This document shows positions 51,634-57,681 of a stretch of DNA of 57,681 bases, piece after piece (the first letter of the stretch is position 1; every line of letters begins with the position of its first letter). Location of the stretch: positions 1-57,681 of the forward strand of contig DUFA01000072.1 of the NCBI GenBank assembly GCA_011191975.1, read 5' to 3'. A program made the translations under genes and the position numbers. The stretch comes from Dehalococcoidia bacterium (GTDB taxonomy: Bacteria; Chloroflexota; Dehalococcoidia; Dehalococcoidales; UBA2162). The notes below the pieces were generated by a model that was given only the letters and a program-made list of their open reading frames with translations, had not been told where the DNA came from and did no database searches.

Positions 51634-52623
51634 TTAGCCGTGATTTCTATACAATTTAATTATTTGTTCGGCATAATCCATAATACTCAAACGTAAAGAC
51701 TCCGGTTCAAGCACTTCTATTGAATTACCCATGCCGAGTAAATATGTTCTGGCTTCCTCAAAGGTATCAAACAGTAGATTAGCTTTTACTCTGCCTTTAC
51801 CCTCAGGTTTATCACGGCTGATTATTCTCTGTATGAGATCTCTGTCAAAGTTGTAAGAAAGATAACGATGCAGTAACGGTGATAGGAGAACGGTTACCGT
51901 TATCGACGAATGAAAACCTTTCTGGTGTTCACACCAGTTGGTCCAGAAAGCACCAAGGTTGAAGTCATCATTGCGTGTAAATTCTTCTCCCGTTGACCGT
52001 GCTTCAAGTATTGAAGATAATTCATAAACATGGATATGTATATCATCCTCACAGACCAGGTACCATTCACCTGCCTTCGCCACCAGACCGTAGGGTTTGA
52101 TTATTCTATCAAACTCTTTCTTGACACGGGGGCTGAAAGAAACCAGGTAACGAAGGTATATCTTCCGGCTTTCCCAAACCGCTACAAATAAATCCCGCAG
52201 AATAGCATCTGCACCCTTTTCGGATTCCCAACCTGTCCAATCAATATATATGCGTTGACGAATAGTTGTTTCATCCTGCCGACGATCATCCGGTAAAGAA
52301 GCGGAAATCTTGTTCAGGGCTGTTTTCAGACTCTTGCTAATTCCAAGTTCATCCAATGACGCAGGGATACCCAGGATGAAAAGGGCTTTTAACTCATCAG
52401 CGGTCAGACCGGTAAGATTCGTCCGGTAACCTTCCAGAAGAGTAACGCCGCCGTTTTTACCACGTTCAAAATACACCGGTACGCCTGATACTCCCAAAGC
52501 GTCGATATCTCGGTGTATTGTCCTAGATGACACCTCCAGTTCTTCCGCTAGCTGCCGAACGCTAATTTTCCCTTTTGCCTGGAGGATCATAAGAATAGAT
52601 AATAATCTGTCAGCTCTCATCAT
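51634..52623 (-). CDS. WYL-domain transcriptional regulator (YafY-like)
   Basis: A 329-residue regulator. The N-terminal HTH_11 (RADRLLSILMILQAKGKISVRQLAEELEVSSRTIHRDIDALG) is followed by a WYL domain (IIKPYGLVAKAGEWYLVCEDD) and a C-terminal WCX-like region. WYL domains bind ligands or nucleic acid. The AAAGGTG site suggests ATG 52623 or 52620; the longer frame to 52662 is less likely. It diverges from the GyrI-like gene across a region with direct repeats. Confidence 0.88.
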   Translation of the reverse strand: MMRADRLLSILMILQAKGKISVRQLAEELEVSSRTIHRDIDALGVSGVPVYFERGKNGGVTLLEGYRTNLTGLTADELKALFILGIPASLDELGISKSLKTALNKISASLPDDRRQDETTIRQRIYIDWTGWESEKGADAILRDLFVAVWESRKIYLRYLVSFSPRVKKEFDRIIKPYGLVAKAGEWYLVCEDDIHIHVYELSSILEARSTGEEFTRNDDFNLGAFWTNWCEHQKGFHSSITVTVLLSPLLHRYLSYNFDRDLIQRIISRDKPEGKGRVKANLLFDTFEEARTYLLGMGNSIEVLEPESLRLSIMDYAEQIIKLYRNHG

Positions 52624-52656
52624 TTTCACCTTTATATAGATAGTACCATGATAATA

Positions 52657-52674
52657 TGACATATGATGACATAT
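52657..52674. repeat. Direct repeats between the divergent WYL and GyrI-like genes
   Basis: TGACATAT occurs at 52657-52664 and 52667-52674, ten bases apart (one helical turn). They sit between the divergent starts, flanked by TACCAT (52644-52649) and ATGGTA (52691-52696), an inverted pair. Good candidate operator. Confidence 0.5.
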
Positions 52675-52735
52675 ATTAACAAATATAATTATGGTATTTG
52701 GTTAGAGAACTGCACATTTGTCGAGGTGAACTAAT

Positions 52736-53206
52736 ATGGATGAACTGGATGTAAGAATAAGCGAACTCGAACCGATGCGTGTCGCGAGTTTTCACGCGTT
52801 CGGACCAAGTCCTGAGCTTGATGCAGCTGCTAAACTGGTGGCCTGGGCAAAGCCGAAAGGATACCTGGATAATCCCGAGAAACACCGGATATTCGGATTC
52901 AATAACCCTAATCCTTCAGTCGGTAGTCCGAATTACGGCTACGAGTTCTGGATACGTATAGAACTGGATACAGAGATCGAAGCAGATGTAAATGTAAAGG
53001 AATTTGAAGGCGGTCTGTATGCAATAACACGTTCCTATGGAATTGAAAACATTACAGCCACCTGGATGAAACTTGCCGAATGGGTGGAGGACAATAGCAG
53101 ATACAGTTATGGAACCCAGGAAATGCTGGAAGAACATGTGGGACCTTTCCCGTTTGAGGTATCCGAGGACTTTACACTGGATTTGTATTGTTCGATACGT
53201 GAATAG
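52736..53206 (+). CDS. GyrI-like effector-binding domain protein
   Basis: A 156-residue stand-alone GyrI-like/BmrR-effector domain, which binds small amphipathic or drug-like molecules. The start MDELDVRISELEPMRVASFHAFGPSPELDA and the later EFEGGLYAITRSYGIENITATWMKLAEWVEDN show the two repeated SHS2-like modules. No DNA-binding domain is present. With the divergent WYL regulator it may form a ligand-sensing pair. AGGTG precedes ATG 52736. Confidence 0.82.
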   Translation: MDELDVRISELEPMRVASFHAFGPSPELDAAAKLVAWAKPKGYLDNPEKHRIFGFNNPNPSVGSPNYGYEFWIRIELDTEIEADVNVKEFEGGLYAITRSYGIENITATWMKLAEWVEDNSRYSYGTQEMLEEHVGPFPFEVSEDFTLDLYCSIRE

Positions 53207-53249
53207 ACATGGTGTCATCAGTGAAAGGGATCCCTGCCATTCACTATTG

Positions 53250-54077
53250 TCATTTATGTTGTTGTGACGATTTCTCTTTCATTTGTTTAGCCATCATCCT
53301 TACCACTTGTGCGGCGATGTCTCCCCGGTGAATTTTTAATTCTTCCGAGTATGCATCTATCTCTCTTAGACGGTTTACTGCCTTCTGGTGAAATTTGTCT
53401 TTCAGAAGATCGGTAATTTCAGCTCGAAGCTCGGGCGACATGGATTCAGTCATGAACCTGACCTTGTCCATTTCTACATCGGAATCGGTGAACAGGCTTA
53501 ATACCTTTTTCCTCCAGTCCATAAGCTGTTCGGTCATTTCAGGCAGAGTATCGGGTCCGTTCGGAAGATTCTCGAGAAAAGCGACAACCTGGTTCATGTT
53601 CCCTTCTATAAAGTTTACCGCAAGCGGTCGTCCGTAGTACGTGACTCCATTCTGTACCCATGCATGGCAGGCATGAATGATAGCGTCGATCAGTATCATT
53701 TTTGCCTGCGGAGTCCTGCATTCCGGGAGATCATTGACGAATTTCCTGGTGACATCGGTAAGGTCAACGTTTACCAAAAGCTGTTTACCCTTGATTGTGC
53801 TGTAAAACGTTTTCCAGTCTACATGCCAGCCACACTTATTACATAAAAGATCTGTACTGGGTTGATGAGGATGTCGAAATTCCTCATGGCATTCAGGGCA
53901 GGCGAAGCGCCTTTCGGCAATCCTGATAAGATCCGAACACCGATTATAAAAAGCGCTCGCCACCTCATCTATCAATTCTTCGTCGTTATTTCCTGAGGCC
54001 ACCTTGATATACAACTCGAGTATCTTCTCCCGGCTGACGCGGGGTGACCACTTGATTTGAATTTCTGGTTCGGTCAC
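53250..54077 (-). CDS. Zinc-ribbon protein of unknown function
   Basis: A 275-residue soluble protein. Residues about 60-85 contain a four-Cys zinc ribbon (FACPECHEEF, LLCNKCGWHV). The rest is mainly helical, with no catalytic motif that I recognise. The C-terminus is Lys/Gln-rich (MMAKQMKEKSSQQHK). It lies alone between the GyrI-like gene and the AlkD remnant. Its family is unknown to me. Confidence 0.6.
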   Translation of the reverse strand: MTEPEIQIKWSPRVSREKILELYIKVASGNNDEELIDEVASAFYNRCSDLIRIAERRFACPECHEEFRHPHQPSTDLLCNKCGWHVDWKTFYSTIKGKQLLVNVDLTDVTRKFVNDLPECRTPQAKMILIDAIIHACHAWVQNGVTYYGRPLAVNFIEGNMNQVVAFLENLPNGPDTLPEMTEQLMDWRKKVLSLFTDSDVEMDKVRFMTESMSPELRAEITDLLKDKFHQKAVNRLREIDAYSEELKIHRGDIAAQVVRMMAKQMKEKSSQQHK

Positions 54078-54209
54078 TGGTTATCTCCTAATACAGAAAA
54101 ATATACAAACTTTGGCATTATATCATTGAAATGAAAGAAAGGGAACAGGTACCCTAAAAATAATCACACTCGATTATTCCTGTATCTGCTACTCCTCGAT
54201 GGATACGAT

Positions 54210-54380
54210 ATGGTGCGCAAAGGTTATGGCTGGATGCTTAAGGAAGCGAGTCGGTTATACCGGCAGGAAGTGTATGACTGCGTTGTGAAGCATAAAGCCG
54301 TTATGCCTAGAGTCGCATTGCGATATACGATCGAGTTAATGCCCCAGGATATGCGAAAAGCGGCGATGAGTAAATCCTAG
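54210..54380 (+). pseudogene. C-terminal remnant of an AlkD-like DNA alkylation repair gene
   Basis: A 56-codon frame, open without a plausible start for some way upstream and lacking a ribosome binding site. It encodes DMVRKGYGWMLKEASR then VVKHKAVMPRVALRYTIELM, which aligns with the C-terminal HEAT repeats of AlkD family proteins and with the intact copy at 14913-15569 (DMV-KG--W-L pattern, conserved Trp). The N-terminal two thirds are missing, so it is most likely a decayed or truncated copy. Its last residues MSKS are shaped by the palindrome at 54365-54392. Confidence 0.65.
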
Positions 54381-54392
54381 GATTTACTCATC
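54365..54392. repeat. 28-base perfect palindrome spanning two stop codons
   Basis: Arms of 14 bases with no loop: GATGAGTAAATCCT and its exact complement. It contains the stop codons of both the AlkD remnant and the convergent RND gene, so both products end in MSKS. GGC/GCC outside extend the stem with one bulge. It may act as a two-way transcript end. Confidence 0.8.
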
Positions 54393-56797
54393 CGCCTTAA
54401 TCTGAGATTGTCATACCACACAATTATTCCTGGCATGACTGTAATTGTCACGACCAGACAGAGGAGTAATCCGAGTAGTGTTGCAATACCGAATTCCCGG
54501 ATTATCACAAAGTTAGAGGCTATCAGGACGCCGAATCCTCCAAGTGTGGTCATTGCGGTAGTTGTAATCGCCCTGCCTATTTTCGATATTGTTGTAACCA
54601 TCGCTTCTTCCGGAGGTAATCCGTTGTTCTTTTCTTCATTGTAACGCCCCATCAGGAGTACCATGAATTCAGTACATATTCCTATAACAATTACTCCAAG
54701 GATCGCAGTGAGGGGATTCAAAGGGATACCGATCAGGTACATGTCAAGGGAAGACCAGGCAATAACTGCTCCAACAGGTATAACCGAGAATAAGGTGTAA
54801 TCAAGTCGCCTGTAAATTAGCAACAGAATCAGGAATATAGCTCCAATGCAGATAAGATTCATTGTCATTCTCGATCCTACCATTGCATCCATGGTCCAGG
54901 CACCCATGACAAAACTGCCTACTGGTGACATTGTGACGCCTGGAGGTAAGTCTGCATTTACCTGCATATTCTGAATGAGATCATGAACTTCTTCGACGGG
55001 GAGATAACGTATGGTGAATGACATATCTGCCATCTTTCGGTTGGATGAGAGTACTTTCTCGAGGTATACCTCCGGGGTGTTATCCAGCACGGTGTTTATC
55101 TGAGTAGCAGGTGGTATCTCTCCCGCAGCATCAACGACAATATCCGCTAAACTGGAGGTAGCAACAATTTCGGGATAAGTTCCCTGCATTTCTTTCTGGA
55201 AATTTTTCATCCATTTGAGAATTTCAGTTGTAGTTACATCATCGGATTCGACCATGTAGTGGATACTGCCGCCGACTCCCAATATTTCACGGAATTCTCT
55301 TAGTTCAAGGAGAACCTTATTATCCTGCGGCATCATTTCTTCGTAATCAGTGTTTACTGGCAGCATGTGGTCGACGATCGCACCGCCGACGGCAAAGAGC
55401 AGGGCGATAATGAATATCCAGAGAGTGTGATTGATTGCCAGTTTTCCGAGATTAAGCAGTACCCGTTCTATACGACTGCTGGCTTTTAGTGCGGCTGTCC
55501 GGAGACGTTCCAGCGGTACGTTTCTATCTCCCAGGTAAACGATACTATGAAGGAGAAACAAACCAACAATATAGCTGATTACTATACCTATAGCGAGTGT
55601 CAATCCGAAGTCACGTATCATAGGCACGTCGGAAATATAGAGTGTAATAAATCCAATAATCGTTGCAACAAGAGCGATACCGACAACAGGGAACATCCGT
55701 GATATCGATGTCACGATCGCTTCACTGACGCTGCCGGAACGGGTGAGTTCTTCCTGGTACCGATTATGGAACTGTATAGAGAAGTCTATACCGAGTCCTA
55801 TTAGTATCGGAAGCGCTGCCATGGAAGCCATGGTTAGTGGTACCGAAAGGTAACCCATTAGTCCGAAAGTCCACAGGGCGCTGATCCCTACCATCAGCAA
55901 GGAGAGAAGCCGCCAGCGAACGCGGAAAAGAAATACCAGGACTATTATCATAGCCAGTACAGACAGTCCAAGAAGTATCTTGAAGTTACTCGACATACTG
56001 ACACTGATCGCATCGACCAGTTTTGAAGCTGATATCACCGTAAATTCAATATCTGTAAAATTAGCGTTTGTCAGCAGTGTCTCGATGTCAAGGGTTGCCC
56101 GTAGTATTTCGGAATCGGCCATATTGCCTCTTGGTCTAATGAACATGAGGGAGTGATTTTTATCTGGGACAAACTGCTTAATTATGGGATTGATATTACC
56201 CCCTTCATCGTATAGTACGGACCTGATGAATATCGGATTGTCAAGCGAAGGTTCTCCCATCTGGGAAAGGAGGGCAAGTTGCGGCTGGAGTCTGGCGAGG
56301 ACTTCAGCTCGTGCCTGTTCAGCAGCTACTTCCTGTTGTATCTCGTCAAATCCGGCTGCTACTGCCGCTGCGATTGCTTCTTTGGCTGCTTGTTCTTGGG
56401 CTACGTCGATTTGCTGGCTGACTGTCTCAATATTCTGCTTTGCTTCTGAAACAGCTAAGCGGAGGACATCAAGAGGGCTGTTTATCGAGATAAAGGTATC
56501 ATCTTCAGATAGTTTTTGTTCAACCTGTACAAGCAACTCCAGATTCTGTGTAGAGAACAGTTCTTCGAGTTCACCCGTGAACATGACATTTATGGATTCC
56601 CCACCAAACTGCTCCTGGTAACGGGCGTTGTTTACGGATATATCAGCTTCCTTAGAGACGAGTGCACTGAAACCAGTTTCTGTTTCGAGTAGAGTCAGTC
56701 CTGGAATTGCTGCCACCGTAATTATAACGGCGATAATCAAGAACCACAGGGGATGGCGTTCTATGAACCGGGCAAGTTTTTCAGATAGTTTTTTCAT
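54377..56797 (-). CDS. RND/MMPL-family membrane transporter
   Basis: An 806-residue transporter with about 12 helices and two large extracytoplasmic domains. TM segments and the sterol-sensing-like loops (ALPILIGLGIDFSIQFHNRYQEEL, AILGVIVIGICTEFMVLLMGRYNEE) are typical of the MMPL/HpnN group of RND proteins, which move lipids, hopanoids or drugs. The N-terminal periplasmic loop is unusual in its long Ala/Glu/Gln-rich coiled stretch (VAAEQARAEVLARLQPQLALL). The start directly abuts the MarR gene stop, so the two are one operon. Confidence 0.9.
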   Translation of the reverse strand: MKKLSEKLARFIERHPLWFLIIAVIITVAAIPGLTLLETETGFSALVSKEADISVNNARYQEQFGGESINVMFTGELEELFSTQNLELLVQVEQKLSEDDTFISINSPLDVLRLAVSEAKQNIETVSQQIDVAQEQAAKEAIAAAVAAGFDEIQQEVAAEQARAEVLARLQPQLALLSQMGEPSLDNPIFIRSVLYDEGGNINPIIKQFVPDKNHSLMFIRPRGNMADSEILRATLDIETLLTNANFTDIEFTVISASKLVDAISVSMSSNFKILLGLSVLAMIIVLVFLFRVRWRLLSLLMVGISALWTFGLMGYLSVPLTMASMAALPILIGLGIDFSIQFHNRYQEELTRSGSVSEAIVTSISRMFPVVGIALVATIIGFITLYISDVPMIRDFGLTLAIGIVISYIVGLFLLHSIVYLGDRNVPLERLRTAALKASSRIERVLLNLGKLAINHTLWIFIIALLFAVGGAIVDHMLPVNTDYEEMMPQDNKVLLELREFREILGVGGSIHYMVESDDVTTTEILKWMKNFQKEMQGTYPEIVATSSLADIVVDAAGEIPPATQINTVLDNTPEVYLEKVLSSNRKMADMSFTIRYLPVEEVHDLIQNMQVNADLPPGVTMSPVGSFVMGAWTMDAMVGSRMTMNLICIGAIFLILLLIYRRLDYTLFSVIPVGAVIAWSSLDMYLIGIPLNPLTAILGVIVIGICTEFMVLLMGRYNEEKNNGLPPEEAMVTTISKIGRAITTTAMTTLGGFGVLIASNFVIIREFGIATLLGLLLCLVVTITVMPGIIVWYDNLRLRRMSKS

Positions 56798-57268
56798 TTA
56801 GAGATTATCCTTATTCGTTTTCGAAGACCGCCTGGATGCGTTCTGATAAAGAATATCTGCTACTTCGGCAGCTTTTTCCAGTTGTTCTAAAGAAAGCCCG
56901 TCCAGTAGTCTCTCCATCTGTGCCTGTCCGGATACCCATATTTTATTAATGAATATTTGTCCGGTCGATGATAGTCTACAGACCACAACTCTCCTATCGC
57001 CGGGATCTGCATCGCGTATGACAAGTTCTTTTTTTACCAGGTTATCCACGATACCAGTAGCTGTCGGCAGTGCTATACCTAGTTCCGATGCGATGGAACT
57101 CATTCTGGTTGAATCCTGCATATGGAGGAGAAGAAGAATTCTTAACTGGGCTATGGTAGCGTCCGATGAAAACCACTCAGGAGGGACGGTAATTGGAATA
57201 GTGGCGAATATTTTTTCCGAAAGGTCAAGTATCTCTTTAACAATATTATTTTTTGTTCGTGACATCAT
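56798..57268 (-). CDS. MarR-family transcriptional regulator
   Basis: A 156-residue winged-helix repressor. The HTH core reads MSSIASELGIALPTATGIVDNLVKKELVIRDADPGDRRVVVCRLSSTG, the MarR signature with the wing. Its gene precedes the RND transporter gene without any gap and its promoter (57329-57357) contains an inverted repeat overlapping the -10 box, so it is likely to repress its own operon and release it on binding of a transported compound. Confidence 0.9.
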   Translation of the reverse strand: MMSRTKNNIVKEILDLSEKIFATIPITVPPEWFSSDATIAQLRILLLLHMQDSTRMSSIASELGIALPTATGIVDNLVKKELVIRDADPGDRRVVVCRLSSTGQIFINKIWVSGQAQMERLLDGLSLEQLEKAAEVADILYQNASRRSSKTNKDNL

Positions 57269-57319
57269 AATATTTAACTCCGGCGGTATTATTAGTCTAG
57301 CATTAATAGTAAGGTTTAA

Positions 57320-57336
57320 CCTAAATATATTTTAGG
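57320..57336. promoter_or_regulatory. Putative MarR operator over the -10 box
   Basis: CCTAAA-TATAT-TTTAGG, an inverted repeat that includes most of the -10 box of the MarR-RND promoter. Confidence 0.55.
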
Positions 57337-57357
57337 CTATAAGATGATAGTTGTCAA
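57329..57357 (-). promoter_or_regulatory. Promoter of the MarR-RND operon
   Basis: On the minus strand, TTGACA (57357-57352), 17-base spacer, TAAAAT (57334-57329). The operator-like repeat overlaps the -10 box. Confidence 0.65.
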
Positions 57358-57476
57358 TATTAATATTAGTTCTGTTTGTATTTGGTTGATGATGTTTTCC
57401 TCATCCCTTGCCCCTCTCAAGCCAGAACCATTGCTGATTGTCGTTGGTTGCTCCAGGCTGGAGAGGGGAGTTATAC

Positions 57477-57499
57477 GAGAGGGGGCTTTGCCCCCTCTC
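57477..57499. repeat. GC-rich hairpin repeat in the terminal intergenic region
   Basis: GAGAGGGGGC and GCCCCCTCTC form a 10-base-pair stem with a TTT loop. CCCCTCTC near 57405 and GAGAGGGG near 57461 form a second, wider pair, and the flank TTCCCCCTTTC continues the theme. The whole stretch 57395-57520 looks like a dispersed intergenic repeat (REP/MITE-like). Apart from the MarR promoter the last 413 bases hold no convincing gene. Confidence 0.55.
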
Positions 57500-57681
57500 A
57501 GTTACTTATTCCCCCTTTCACGCACTCAAGTCATTGCTTGTAAACCAAGGTACTGCGTGAGAAGAGAATTGTTAGAAGGATATGAGGTTTTAATATATCA
57601 ACTCGTATATAGTGTACCTATTTTAAACATTAAAAATTTACTTTGATGAAATAGTTAATTCCTGTTAAAAGTGGTTTAAGC

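Noticed and set aside
57344-57646. 100-codon plus-strand frame at the window end
   Set aside because: It crosses the MarR promoter and the GC-rich repeat, and the translation has no coherent domain.
1-57681. CRISPR array, prophage, insertion sequence or defence island
   Set aside because: No regularly spaced repeats, transposase, phage structural genes or known defence modules were seen. The Xer protein at 25440 is of the housekeeping type.

Overview
The window reads as a stretch of an anaerobic or facultatively anaerobic bacterial chromosome with moderate GC content. The gene content best fits the Chloroflexota, most likely class Dehalococcoidia. Pointers are the methyltransferase-type UroD homologue, acyl-CoA synthetase and ETF genes, B12-type and KamA-type radical SAM enzymes, many small Fe-S or Cys-rich proteins, a BMP-type lipoprotein beside a two-component system, a PrmC carrying NLPY, and consensus-like sigma-70 promoters. 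This assignment is inference from gene content; there is no rRNA in the window. There is no prophage, insertion sequence or CRISPR array that I can see, and the two tRNA genes appear intact.

Layout. 1-8510: a truncated flavodoxin-fold reductase, a UroD-family protein, a DEDDy exonuclease, a PIG-L deacetylase, cyclophilin, a VOC protein, PlsY, a MOA-C-like protein, an acyl-CoA synthetase and a degenerate PAP2 protein. 8772-17098 (all plus strand): lipid kinase, a YcaQ/AlkX-like DNA glycosylase, a two-part AbrB/alpha-toroid protein, two DUF3795 proteins, DinB, a NodB-fold deacetylase, an AlkD-like glycosylase and an ABC-2 exporter. 17231-21091: prfA-prmC and etfBA. 21174-28060 (minus strand): an EF-G paralogue, SpoIIM family, nitroreductase, pcm, a Xer recombinase and a B12 radical SAM protein. 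28253: initiator tRNA. 29129-32597 (minus): BMP lipoprotein, histidine kinase and LuxR-type regulator in one operon. 32782-38188: small proteins, a quinone-oxidoreductase-like protein, DUF4389, an HExxH/TPR protein, a ferredoxin, a ferritin-VIT1 fusion and a TM1367-like protein. 38206-41315 (minus): Ktr/Trk potassium uptake, DUF167 and isochorismatase-like genes. 41564-43623: a 47-residue Cys-tailed protein too short for standard ORF cut-offs, a QueG-like Fe-S protein and a zinc alcohol dehydrogenase. 43810-49158: a heat-shock-like operon (dnaJ-like, hspR-like, VTT membrane protein, alpha/beta hydrolase, clpC) under a perfect consensus promoter, followed by tRNA-Ala. 49538-57268: DUF2284, a KamA-like enzyme, a divergent WYL/GyrI pair, a zinc-ribbon protein, an AlkD gene remnant and a MarR-RND operon. 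The last 413 bases hold an autoregulatory-looking promoter and a GC-rich hairpin repeat.

How the parts fit. Three units look coherent: the protein quality control operon 43810-49158 (chaperone, repressor, unfoldase); the ligand-sensing operon 29129-32597, in which a lipoprotein with no transporter genes precedes a sensor kinase and regulator; and the 9789-15569 run, which holds two different DNA-alkylation-repair glycosylases among Cys-rich and metal-binding proteins. No unit matches a known defence or mobile system. The strongest candidates for undescribed biology are the AbrB/toroid protein, the BMP-kinase operon, the 47-residue Cys-tail protein and the membrane/hydrolase pair inside the heat-shock operon.
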